This document shows positions 12,726 to 24,412 of a DNA stretch of 64,000 nt, piece after piece (position 1 is the stretch's first letter; each line of letters starts with the position of its first letter). The DNA lies in assembly GCA_026686845.1 (NCBI GenBank), contig JAIVEN010000015.1, positions 23,231,501-23,295,500 on the forward strand. Reading direction: 5' to 3'. The notes beneath the pieces were generated by a model that did not search any database, was not told the origin of the DNA, and saw only the letters and a program-made list of their open reading frames with translations. Both the position numbers and the translations under genes were made by a program. The DNA is from Adenanthera pavonina. Its lineage: Eukaryota > Streptophyta > Magnoliopsida > Fabales > Fabaceae.

Positions 12726-12731
12726 CACGTG
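12726..12731. promoter_or_regulatory. G-box (CACGTG) upstream of TPR gene B
   Basis: It is the same CACGTG core, in the same context (CCCCACGTGTTATCCACT), as upstream of copy A. Conservation between the copies fits a kept promoter element, but recent shared origin explains it equally well. Confidence 0.35.
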
Positions 12732-13257
12732 TTATCCACTAACGATTCCTCCGCTCACCGGAACTCTCGCCCCGCCCTGCGAACTTTGCTTTACTCGCTC
12801 GTTCTCTTCTGTTTCTTCATTGCCCCCTCTTTGAATTGAACTCTCTCTGAACCCAGTCTCCAGTGCAGCAATTCGTCACCAAGGTAGCTCCTCTTCTGCC
12901 TCATCTTCCTCCTAATGCCCCGCTCATTAATACCCACTCCTTGCTCTTATGCTTTTTTCTACCTCCTATTAGTGCTCATCCACATCTCTCATGTTGTTTG
13001 AGTCAAAAGTGTTTGCTTTTCCGTTCATGGTCTTTCGTCCTTTCTTTCCATTTATTCCTCAGATTTGATCAGATTCTGCATATGAGAAAACAAGGCTTTT
13101 TGTAATCATACCTTTTTCACGGGCTTCCTGGGATTTTGGCTAGGCTAATTTGAGTGATTTTTCCATCTGGGTTTTGATATGAGTTCCTTTTAGGTGATAT
13201 TAATTAAGAGTGATCCATAATATCCCTCATTTCATCGGTGAACCTGGTGATTTTAAT

Positions 13258-15002
13258 ATGGGTCTGAATGTTTCTCCAAATCTCAGGTTTTGGCAGAATT
13301 CACTTCTCATAACCCCTCATTCTCTCTCTCATCCCCCAGAGCCACCGGTTTCGATTTTTTCTCCTTCACTTAGAAATCTTACTGACACTGCTCATGCTAC
13401 TCTTCCTAATCGTTTGGTTTATCGGTCTCCCTATGGCGGATTCAACAATTCCAGAACGCGAAGAGTAAAGCGAGCTTGCTTTGCATCTGCGGATGATTCT
13501 GATGATACTTTTGACCAAGAAATGATGAAACTGATTCGGGAAGCACAAAAGGCATTTAATGAACCCGAGGATGCCCTTGACGGAGAATTCGAAGATTTCT
13601 CAGGCAAACAAGTCTCCTCGGAGAAATTTCCAGCAATTAAGCCTGATCTTCTGGAACCTTCACAACTGGGCATTGAACCAGAGCCACCGAGCTGGCCGGA
13701 AAGAGATGCACTGTTAAGAATGAACTTGGCAAGGAAATTGAGCTGCAGGGAACTTCCTCTATCGATTCGGATCATCAAGAAGAAGCTTCAATGGTACAAA
13801 AATTTCAAAGAAGCAAGCGATTTCACTTGCTGTTCGGTGAATACGACATTTTCCTACATGTTATTCATCTTCCACGAACTTCAAAACTATGCCCTGGGAA
13901 TAAGGGAGACCCTGTACTGCGAAGATTTGAAAGACGTTATGAACAAGTTTCGCATAGACATGGATGCTTCCTTCGTGTGGCTATTCCAGAAAGTTTTCTG
14001 GAAAACCCCTAGTCTCATGCTCTATACGATGGTTCTCTTGGCCAACTTCTCCGTATACTCAATGGGTAATCACACTGTAGTTTCAGTCACTCCAACTTCA
14101 ACGATCACGGAGGTTCAGACATTGGGTGAGAATAAGAATAAGAAGGGGTTTAAAGAAGCAGAGAGGTTGTGGAATTCGATTATGCAGGAAGCTTTGAAGA
14201 AGCAAGATGAAACAAGGAGAAAGGATTTGGACAAAGAGACAATTAGCCAATTTATGGCGCCCGAGTCTGAGGAGAATGAAAGAGATAAGTACGAGAAATA
14301 TGCGAGTATCGATCTTCATTACAAGAAGCAGTTATATGCAGACCCCAACAATTCTCTTTTGCTCTCTAACTATGCGCAGTTCCTTTATCTTGTTGTCCAT
14401 CACCATGATCGGTAAGTTCTTAAACACCATTTGTTAATTATATAATCCTAGTTAGCTTGAAAGAAATGATTCAACATTCCATTTTGATCTTACCTGATTG
14501 GCCAGAAAGAGAGAACGACTCATTTTGATTGTTTATTATATATATGGAATTAACCTTTGGTGCTTATGGTGATCACTGAAATGGACATGTCATTCTAGTT
14601 ACAGTGGATGTTTGTATTTGTTGAGAGCAGTATAACTTGAATTCAAATATTGACACAAGCACAAGAACTCCTCTGAACAGTCTAGCATGATAGAATATGA
14701 AGAGGATTTTTCTGGCTTATCAACTCACAAAAATGAATTGAATGTGGGTTTGCAGGGCAGAGAAGTACTTCAGGCAGTCGGTGGCGGTGGAGCCACCTGA
14801 TGCGGAGGCATTCTGTCGATATGCAGACTTCCTGTGGCTGGTGAGGAATGATTTTTGGGCAGCAGAAGTGAGATATCAGAAAGCAATCGAAGAAGAAAAT
14901 GAGAACCCACATTACAGTTCAAAGTACGCCTCGTTCCTTTGGAGCACTGGTGCAGAAGATACTTGCTATCCTTTATATTCCAGGGACAATTCACGACAAT
15001 AA
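13258..15002 (+). CDS. TPR-like superfamily protein, copy B (two exons)
   Basis: The coding exons are 13258-14411 and 14756-15002, each offset by exactly 9531 bases from copy A with no indel. The product is 466 residues and differs from copy A at about 15 positions. Eleven lie before the splice junction, mostly in the Ser/Pro-rich N-terminus. Four lie in the C-terminal exon, three of them after the CYPL end motif. The central part (about residues 130-280), including the hydrophobic segment, is identical. The intron, with GTAAGT and TTTGCAG ends, differs from copy A at a single base that I could find. Both frames are open and both promoters are retained, so both copies could be functional. Function and alternatives are as for copy A. 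Confidence 0.85.
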
Positions 15003-16040
15003 TGACATGTTATTGTTTCTTTCTGTGATTCTAAAGATTATAATCCATCCAGATATGTCAGATGTTACCTCTGATAACATTACTTGGCCTAATACATTCA
15101 TTTCACTTGCCATAAGTTAAATTTCCTTCATGTTTTGGATTTTTGACAGTTGGTGTTCTTGATACTACATGCATGATGTAGCAAATGATTTTTACATAAT
15201 TTCAGATGCAATCAATTCAATATGAGGGAAGAAACTAATAGAATTGTTAACTCAGGATTCCTCTAGCTCATTATCAGAGAAATTGATAGGAATATTGGGG
15301 TATGGAGAGTTGAGATTGAGGTAAGAAATGTGGGGACATGAGTGAACCATCACACTATATGGGCAAGAGAATCGTTACGTAGAGTATGCCTCTATCGAGG
15401 AGAAAAAAAGCATTTTTTGGATGGAGTTCCTTCCTTGCACGAAATGGGGACCATATTTCCTTATGACGCATTTGTTTAATTTTCGATGTATTAATTACAA
15501 ATTTACCTATGATGCTCTGTTTCTAGTTCTTGGTCATTTTCTGCTGACGGGAAGTGTGTTTATGGCAACACGGACATAATTTGTGCCAACAAGGAATTTG
15601 TGTCAACAAGGAAGCTACATTAGTACGAAAAGATCAACAAATACAACGGCTAGAGTACAAGAAACAAAACAAAAACCGATAAACAAAGGCAAAAGAAAGA
15701 CCAACAACTAACAAACATCAATTCTATCAAGATCAAGAGTCACTTCATGAAGGGGAGCATTAAAAGCATCAGAAAAATTATGTGAAGAACTGGCATCTCT
15801 GGACAACAAAGGAAGTAGAGATCCAAAAGGATCCAACTCCTTATTGACCGCTGCCCAAAAGGATCCAACTATCCAAAAGGATCCAACTATTTATTGACCG
15901 CTGCTGTCAACCAATCGGTAAGACCATTATCTTGGCAACGAACCCAAGAAATAGAAAAACTATAACATCCCTATATTCTTGCATCTATTTGAATGATTAG
16001 ATGATGATAAGAAATGATAAGAAATTGTTCTGGATTGATA
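15003..16040. other. 3' flank of TPR gene B; no gene seen
   Basis: It is the counterpart of the flank after gene A, with numerous indels. Around 15822-15900 a block containing CCAAAAGGATCCAACT occurs three times, where copy A has a single version, so this is a small local expansion. Confidence 0.5.
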
Positions 16041-16307
16041 CTTTCTCCGGTCTATATTATAAGATATTTTGTATTAATTACACGCATATTAAGAAAATCA
16101 CTTTTTCAACTCAAATCAATGCAAAAAATGCCCACATTTTCTATTTTATCCTTATTAAATTTCACATTATATTATATTGGAGACTTATAAATGAAAAGAG
16201 ATAAAACATTAAAAACATGAGTAAAATGGAAAAAATATATCTAATATCTTATATTTTGGACCAAAAACTTGTCATAAAATATGCCTTATAATATGGACCG
16301 GATGAAG
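16041..16307. mobile_element. Stowaway-like MITE inserted in copy B only
   Basis: The left end CTTTCTCCGGTCTATATTAT pairs with the right end ATAATATGGACCGGATGAAG. The element is flanked by TA (16039-16040 and 16308-16309). The orthologous place in copy A (6526-6540) reads GATTGATATGTGAT with a single TA, which is a clean empty site. Confidence 0.85.
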
Positions 16308-16625
16308 TATGTGATAAGGATACTTGGTAGCATAATTAAATAGGTTAAAACTCAAAACAACATAAAAGGATAAAAAAAAAAAAAGGTTTAAAAGGGCAAA
16401 ATAGTTATTTTTGTTAAAAAATAAGGACAAAATAGTCATTTTATAAAAGTAAGATATATGACTACTTTAATTATAAGATGTAACAAAGACTCTCTAAAGA
16501 TGCAAAGATGCAGGCAATTCACAAATTTCTTTGATTATAGGACTACTTTTCCATTTACCGCCAGCAACATTACCAGATTTAATGACAGAAATTAATCCAA
16601 CAAAGTTAGACTCTAAAACAACATT

Positions 16626-17012
16626 TCAGTAACCAAGATCATATGCTAAAATGATAGCTTTCTTGAGAGCAAGCGCCTCCGCACAAAATACAGAAACAAT
16701 CCTGCAACGCTCTGCATAACCCCACTGCCATTGGCTCAAGTAATCTTGGCAAACCAGGCGAAGACATGCATCTCCCTTTTTTACATCAAAGGCAGCATCA
16801 TGGTTGATTTTCAGCCAACCTTGCATTGGAGCTCTCCATCCCTTATAAGCCAAATCCTGTACTTCATCCTGTCCAGTTTCTTTGACCACAAACAAGTTAT
16901 TAGCATTACAAAATTCATAATGACTTCTAGAGGCCACTGAAATTACTTTCAAAGGATTTGGTGAAACATGATTGAAGGTCACAAACAAGTTATTAGCATT
17001 GCTAATGGACAA
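16626..17012 (-). pseudogene. RNase H-like (RVT_3) fragment of a non-LTR retroelement, copy B
   Basis: The minus-strand frame of 128 residues contains WRAPMQGWLKINHDAAFDVK followed later by AEALALKKAIILAYDLGY, again the plant RNase H-like pattern. It reads further upstream than copy A but stops right after DLGY, where copy A continues into the ESNC block. So each copy is broken at a different place. The N-terminal part contains an internal near-repeat (NANNLFVT / NANNLFVV) whose DNA (ACAAACAAGTTATTAGCATT) is also repeated in copy A (about 9318 and 9411). It is a dead remnant by inference. Confidence 0.65.
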
Positions 17013-17197
17013 ACTTCTTTTTTTTTTTTTTCATATAGAATGGAGGCAAAGACCCAAAGAGACCAAAAGCAGGGGGAATAAACACACACATTACAAAGAA
17101 ACAATGGCGGTAGTAATCAAAGTTTTTTTTTTTTTAGTGTTTGGGAAGTTTAGTTTGCCAAACACATGATGAGTTATGAAAGTTTTGAAATCCTATC

Positions 17198-17479
17198 CCC
17201 TACCCTAAATATAAAGGATAAATAATTAATTTACATAAATTAAGAAATACAGTTAAAATTAGTTGGAATAATTAAATGTATCAAAAATTTAAAATAGTTT
17301 CTAAAAATACCCTCCATTTAATATTTTAATTTTTAATTATATAATTAATAAAAGTAATTCTTAATAATGGACATTAGTGGAAAAAAATATTAAATACACC
17401 TGACAACTCTTATTTATTTCTTATATTTTAAATTATGAGAGATCCCTCAATTGTCCCTTATATTTAAGATTAGAAAAAG
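17198..17479. mobile_element. Stowaway-like MITE (degenerate), copy B
   Basis: It is the counterpart of the element at 9623-9900, with decayed ends (CCCTAAATATAAAGGATAA and TTGTCCCTTATATTTAAG). It is shared by both segments and so older than the duplication. Confidence 0.5.
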
Positions 17480-17749
17480 TATACATAATGGATCTAACAA
17501 ATCTTAAAATTCAAAATCTATTTAAATGACAATAAATGAATGGTTACTTATGTGTGTGTGTGTGACATCAGTATATAAATAAAATTTCAATCATTTGAAA
17601 AATCTGTATATCATATAAGATTTTTTATACCAAAATTTTATGACTTGCGAAGCTCCTTGAGGTGTTTGCTTGAGGAGTGTACACCAATATAAATGCATAA
17701 CGTAAATGGTGGAATATTTTAACATGCAAATCATCTCATAAAGCATATA

Positions 17750-18063
17750 CTCCCTCCAATTTTTGTTATAAGAGATTTTTAACTACTTTATATAGATTAA
17801 ATAAATTAGTTATCTTCTTAAAATCATAAAAAAAAAATCAAATATTCTCTTTTTACCCTTATTTAATATAATAATATAATCCACATTAAATATTATTTGA
17901 GTAATTAAGAGTATTTCTTTTATTTAAAAATTCTAATAACAATTTATGAGAAAAAATAAATAATGAGAATAAAATAAAAAAATTTACTAAATATTATAAA
18001 ATTCCTTATAAAAAGAATAAAATTAAACCTTTAAAATGTCCCTTATAAAAAAAATAGAAAAAA
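17750..18063. mobile_element. Stowaway-like MITE inserted in copy B only
   Basis: It begins CTCCCTCCAATTTTTG after TA (17748-17749) and ends before TA (18064-18065). The ends are AT-rich and imperfectly inverted (TTATAAGAGA versus CCCTTATAAA). Copy A carries the unoccupied site at 10164-10183 (AAGCATATATATTACAACC). Related copies lie at about 22440-22778 and 63500-63808, all with an interior block AACAATTTA(T/C)(G/A)AG. Confidence 0.8.
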
Positions 18064-18078
18064 TATATTACAACCTTA

Positions 18079-19529
18079 CTTATAGAGTCACTTATAAATT
18101 AAATTAGTAGGAATGAGGTTCTTTTAATGATTTTTAAGTATATGTTGTGTTGTATATTTGGTATATAATATGCATAAATTAGGGGATAGGGGTCCGTGAG
18201 TCATGAAATGAAATATGTGGCCATAATCTCTTAGACGGTTCATCGATCACATAACCCAACATGAGTGTGCTGTCACAATATTGGAAGTGGGAGAATAATT
18301 TATTTTGCTGTGAGCACTAATAGTATCCTCATCTAATGGGTGAAAATTGACCTTTTTGAGGTATAAAATTGTGAGGTATAGAAATTATTATAGTAAATTT
18401 TTCCTTTTTCAGTAAAATATTTTTTTAAATACATGGACAGGAATTGAATTTAAAGGATTTAATTATGTTAGGACTTTGTTGGTAGTAGGAGAATAATATT
18501 TGTACGGTATATAGTGTCACATGAACAGGATAGAACGATCGCCCATTTTAAGCCCACATCTACTCAATTGAGTTGACGTAATCTGCTCGAAATTAAACAA
18601 TTAAAAATATATATTCGCAGCTAGCGATTTTTTTTTATAGAGTGAAGCCAGCGATTTTAAAAATAATATAATATATCATGTGATAGCCACCCCCAAATGC
18701 CAAAACTCTGGTAATAGTGAATCCATCGTATGCCATAGCCATGTGTGCGTGTATATATATATATATATATGGGCATATTTTTTAGTCATTAATTTATATG
18801 AGCATGCATTTTTAACATGGCCATGCTTATGTAGGATGACATTGAATAAATTGTTCATTATGTTTTCTTTTTTGTTTTGGGAACAAAGTGATTTTCGATT
18901 GATCCCAAACAATTAATAAAACTAATTAGCATTTGAAAATTTATTCATTATTTTCATGATATATATATGGATTTGAATGTGGTGATTCCAGTCTGTTGAG
19001 AATATCTCGGGATCGAAATAATTAAATTGGAAAGAAAAAAGAATTTGATTTTTTTTACCAGAAGGAAAGAAATATCATTGATATTAAGCATAATATTTTT
19101 TTAAAAAAACAGAAGTTGATGGGATATTGACATATTATTACATCTGTCATATTTATTTTTTTAAAAAAAATATTTACAGGCAAGGGGGAATAATGATGAC
19201 CATGATGAGCAACATAATTAAGTGGAGTGCGTTTGTTGTCCCCCCACCCCCCCTCTCTTTTTAATTTTCATAGAAAGGGAAAATAAAGTGAGAATTACCA
19301 ATTGTTGTTGGTTTAGAAGGCACATAATTCCATCATTTTATTAGCCAATGTAAATCCTATTTTATTGATTTCTATATTAGCTTTTATTTGTCGGTTGATG
19401 ATGCTCTTAATGTTTACTAAACAAATAAAAAGACCATATAAGTCCTTTTAGGATCATATGAAAAAATTGTAACAATGAAAAAAAAATTAACATAACACGC
19501 ACAAATGGAAAAAAAAAACATATAAGAGG

Positions 19530-19564
<35 letters not shown>

Positions 19565-21563
19565 GAAGCAGGGGTGGCGAGGGGAGGGCCATGCCACCCC
19601 ACCTTCCACGTGCCTCTTCTCTCTTACCCAAACCTTGTCTGCCAATTAATTGCCAGATCGATTCCCTGATTAACCTTATAGTCATCCTAATCTCAAACTC
19701 CTCATCCCGCCATTTTGATTTAATAATCTTATCTCCACAACTCATTCCCTCTATCTAAACTATAATGCATATTAGGGATCCTTATTAATTAATATATATA
19801 TATATATAATCATGCTCCAAACTGTCTCTAATTATTATATATTTTTCCTATCTATACTATATACATATATATCACCTAAATACTATATTCTTCTTCTTAA
19901 TGGTTTGGACTTTGGAGCCTTTAATCATTGTCTCATTCACGCACAAAGCAACAAAATATGTGTATAAAATGATCACTATATATGAATTTTCTATCTGAGA
20001 GGATTACTTCTTCCTATTACTACTTTATATATAAAACTATATATAGGTAGCTGTTGAGGACCCGATTTCTTAGGCCAGAAGGGATATATATGTATGTATG
20101 TAGGATGTAGCTGAGGGCCATGTGCCGACCATTTGTCTGAAAAAATAAATAGATTAAAGGAAATGAAGAAATGGTTGTAAAATAATGATGACATGAGAAA
20201 GCTGAGAAGCGAGAATATATCGTCCTCTCATTTATAAAAAGTGTCATTTTAAGTTTTTAACCCATATAAATCAAGAAAGTCAATAAATAATTTATATAAA
20301 AATTTGATAATATTTTACTAAAATATTTTTAATTTAAATTTATTTTATACATATCAAAAAAGAATTAAGAATATTAATAAAAGGTAAAATAGTAAAAAAT
20401 GTAATTAATATTTCATCAATATTTTAAAATAATAAATATTATGAAAATTTTTAAAAAATTTAAAACGATAATTTTTACGAATTAGAGTATAGGTATAGTT
20501 TTGCACTCACTACAACAATAAAATGGTTCGCTTTGACAGTGGGTCGTGGAATATAATGTTTAGCCAACATCGTGTAAACAACATATGTTGTGATGAATAA
20601 TTTCAGACTATACATACATATATGTGTGTGCGCGCGCATGTGCTCGTATGTAAGAATTTGTAGCATACAATTAACAAATATTACACATCACAATTGCTCT
20701 TTTGATTATTGGAATTAATATTAATATATCAATAAACACGTAGTTCAATTCAAAGGTGGATACACATTATTACTTGGGGGCCCTCCCCACTTGCCCCCCC
20801 CCCACTTATTTTTTTGTCAAATTTTATTTTTATTTTAAATGAAAAAATGAAATACTATACAGTCTAGCCCCCTAAAAAAATTTAATTCTTGGACCGAGTA
20901 GAATAAGTTATTATCAATAAAACCACTCTTTGTAAGACCAACATGCGTAATAGAAGTACAAGAATTTAATATATAAATATTTTCTAAAGGATTTGGCCCC
21001 CCAAAACCATTTCTCCTGGGTTTGTCCTTGATTTAATTGGTAGGAGATTATATTAGCTCATCAAATGATAATGAATTTTAGCCATGAGTATGAGTCTCTG
21101 TTATTAGTTAGAATTTATCTTTTTTTTTTATTTTGAGAAGTTAGAATTCATCTTATTGATAAAATAAAATCATAATTATTTTCTGATGCCGAGTAGTAAC
21201 TAATTAGAAAACAAAATAAAAATATGTGATGTGTACAATGAAAATGTCCGTGGGAAAATATGAAATAAAAAAAGTGACTAACATTAAAAATAATATTATC
21301 AAATATTGAAGACAATTATATGCATTGTAAATGCAGTATTGAAAAAAATTAAAAAAATAAAATCTTTGCAGGGTAGTTATCACCATAAGCCATAATATAC
21401 ATCTGTCATTGATTACACAGACACTCTCAAGGCTATAATATAATTCTTTTTTAGAAAAAAAAACTACGCCATAATTCTTCAATTAAATTTATAATCACGT
21501 ATCACCTTTTCGCTAAGGGATGGCATGCTAATCAATATCAATATACTCCATCATATTCTCTTA
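18079..21563. other. Gene-poor AT-rich stretch with microsatellites
   Basis: I see no gene here. Short open frames lack codon structure and splice context. It contains TA/AT runs (about 18750-18772, 19530-19561, 19793-19809), homopolymer C runs (about 19240 and 20807) and a TGTGTGCGCGCGCATG tract (about 20624). Confidence 0.5.
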
Positions 21564-22418
21564 GGGCATGTTTGGTACAATGGAAAGTGGTTTCAAGAGA
21601 TGGAATGAGAGAGAGAAATTCCCATGTTTGTATGTTTGGTAGAATGTATTTAACTTTCAAAGGAATGTAGTCTTCCATCAAACAAAGGAAGCTTGCTTCC
21701 TTCATCAAATGCTTGGAAACTAGCTTTCTATAGTTAATTACATCTATTTTTTTAATTCAAAATAATAATATAAATAAATTCTTTTTTAAAATTTTTAATT
21801 TTTTAAAAAATTTATATCCTCCAACAAGTGCATAAAATGAAAATTAGTTTTAGATTAACATGTGTAAAGGAAAATTTTCAATTTTTGAAAAAAATATAAT
21901 AATGAAAAATCAAAAAAAGAAGAAACGCATATTATTTTAATTTTGAAGTTATAAAAAAATATCATTTTTTACCAGAATTACTATTGTATTGGCTAATAGG
22001 CTATTAGGAGAAAACAATGATGGGGAAATTATTGGCGTTTTCTAAAAAGAAAATAAAAAGGATAATTTTTTATTTATAAAAATAAAATAAAAGTCTCTAA
22101 TAATAAAATGTAAAGATAATATTGGCAAGGAAGGGGACATGAAAGAGTTTTCATTTTATTAAAAAATTGCTAAGAATTTTAAATACACAATTTGAGTATT
22201 TTAGTAAGGGGTATTGATGTTATTTGATTATTTTTGTTTCTTTCTTTTCATAATTAATTATATCATATCAAACTTCTAAAGTAACAAAAATTCTTGATTT
22301 TTTCCATCCTACCAAACATATTTTTAGCTAAATAATAGTCTTTCCATGGAGGCCTCTCTCCCTTTCCTTCTCCCCTTCCATTTCCCTAAAAAATGGTTCC
22401 ATCCTACCAAACATAACC
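21564..22418. mobile_element. Harbinger-like MITE (TTA target)
   Basis: The left end GGGCATGTTTGGTA and the right end TACCAAACATAACC form terminal inverted repeats, with TTA on both sides (21561-21563 and 22419-22421). A further internal copy of ATCCTACCAAACATA (about 22307) is a subterminal repeat. PIF/Harbinger elements duplicate TWA. The 855 bp interior is AT-rich with no transposase. Confidence 0.75.
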
Positions 22419-22439
22419 TTAGTGTTTTCAACTACTCTA

Positions 22440-22778
22440 CGCTAGATGTAGATTGAGAAAGTTAAATACATTTTTAATTAAAATCCTCAAAAGATAAAAA
22501 CTAAACATTTCCTTTTTACATCTATTTATTATAATAATATAATTTTCATTAAATAAGATTTTTAATTATTATTAAGTGAAAAAGTATGAAACTAATTAAA
22601 ATAAGATTAAGAACATTACCATTGACTAATCATATAAAAACTCTAATAACAATTTACAAGGTTAAAAAAAAATGGTCAAAAATAAAATATGAATAATATT
22701 ATCAAACATTAGAACGTGTTATATATAAAGGATTGAAAAAAGCTTTTGGAAGGCCTTTTATAAAAAAAGATAGGAGGA
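22440..22778. mobile_element. Degenerate MITE related to 17750-18063
   Basis: Shared interior words (TAATAACAATTTACAAGG; TTTTTACATCTATTTATTATAATAATATAA-like order) and the right end CCTTTTATAAAAAAAGATAG before GAGGA match the family of 17750-18063. The left end is decayed. Confidence 0.4.
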
Positions 22779-24312
22779 ATTATATTATAAAATTAAAACA
22801 AGTAATACTGCAGTTTAGTTTAACTGTACATCTTGATTTCATTGCAATTTTTTTCTGAAAAATTAATATACTATATTGTTTACACGGGATGATGGGTTAG
22901 ATCAGCCTACTTTTTGCATTTTTTTTGAAGAAAAAAAAGACTACTATACATATTGACGAATGATATTAATCATATATAATCATTAAAATTAGGATTGGAG
23001 TCTTGTTAATTATTTGTTGCATGATCTTTTTTCCTTTTTATTACGATATGTAATTGTGTATTCTTTTGCATATTCATGATTATAATATTATACTATACAC
23101 AGTTGGGCGCCAGCGTGAGTATTCTGAGTACTACTATTCTTTTGTGCTGTGTATAAATTTTAGAGGGGCAGTATGGCGAAGAATATAGCACACCAGTAAA
23201 GTCTTGATACAATTGTTGAGGAGATATATCCTTAAATATGTTATTTTATGTTCAATTTTTAATCATATTTATTAAAAATATTTTTATTAGGAGAGACAAA
23301 GTCTATTTTAGTAATTTTTATATCTTAAATAAATTAGTTTTTAATTATTATTTAAAATAATTTTAGTACTAGGATAGAGGATACAGTACACTAAAATAAT
23401 TTATGGCCATAATCCAAAAGGAGAGGGAATTTTTTTTTTCCTTAATGAAGGTGGAACCACTAGAAATTAAAGAAGCGTGTATCGCGAGTTGTTTGAATAA
23501 AATATTAAAGAGGACACGTGTCAAGTCAAGAAATGGAACCACCCAATCAGCCGTATAGGCCATATCCTTCACGAAACTTCCCGAACCTCAAATTTTGGAG
23601 ACCATCCTTGTGAACGTGATACTTTTGTTAAGCTCCAGAGAAATGATTTACTCACATTTTTTATGAGAATTATTTTTGCTGTACTCTTTCAATTTTTGTT
23701 TTAAGAAAAATCTTCCTGAATATTCCAAAATTTGGAGTGGGGTTCAACGCATAATGTAATCAATCGGCAGAGGGGTGTCTGCCACCTTCCTGCGGCTTAT
23801 TATTATTATTATTAATTAATTAATTCAAAGCTTACTTACTAAAAAATATATCTCACAGTTATGCAGTTAAATATTTGTGAAGTTCTTATTTTTACAGTGT
23901 CTTTTTTTTTTCTCTACTATTATATAGCTATATAACATAACTGCTGAAACATAGTTTATATACTCTGTAGTATTTTGCTTTTAGAAAAAGTTGTCAACGG
24001 CATAAATACGCGATCTTAGGAAGTGTATTTTTTCATTAATAAACATTAATTAAAAAAAATAAAAAATTGTAGTGGGGACAATATGAACCCGATCAGAGGC
24101 GTCAGAGAGGGGTGGAAGGCTACGTTGCTGTGCGGCGCAGAACATGGCCGGTCATGCATTGAGTGGTTGACATGGTGCCAGGCAGGAAGGACTTACCACT
24201 ATTTTAATACGAGTCCAATGAATAAACCAGGAAAGGATTGGACGGCCAGAAAGACAAGCAAATTAATTCAAAATACTTATCCTAATAGCCCCACCACTTA
24301 CCCTTGTGCTTA
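22779..24312. other. Intergenic region upstream of the aquaporin
   Basis: No gene is seen. It contains a TTA trinucleotide run followed by TTAA repeats (about 23796-23823), and presumably the distal promoter of the aquaporin. Confidence 0.45.
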
Positions 24313-24325
24313 ATATGATTAGGCT

Positions 24326-24332
24326 TATAAAT
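24326..24332 (+). promoter_or_regulatory. TATA box of the aquaporin gene
   Basis: TATAAAT lies 81 bases before the start codon, which leaves room for a short leader of about 50 bases. The placement is standard for a plant polymerase II promoter. Confidence 0.6.
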
Positions 24333-24412
24333 CCACACCCTATCAACTACAAGCTCAATTTCACTCCAAACTGCTCAACAAAAGACAGGAACCTCCACTA
24401 CACCAAGCAAAA

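Larger units (their letters stand above)
12472..18078. repeat. Segmental duplication, copy B
   Basis: It matches copy A (2943-10195), starting after TAATATATAAAATTACAC. It lacks the ~2.2 kb LTR of copy A and has gained MITEs at 16041-16307 and 17750-18063. The order is direct, with about 2.3 kb of unrelated DNA between the copies. Confidence 0.85.

Noticed and set aside
24083..24313. 76-residue frame just upstream of the aquaporin
   Set aside because: It overlaps the promoter and TATA region and has no known domain.
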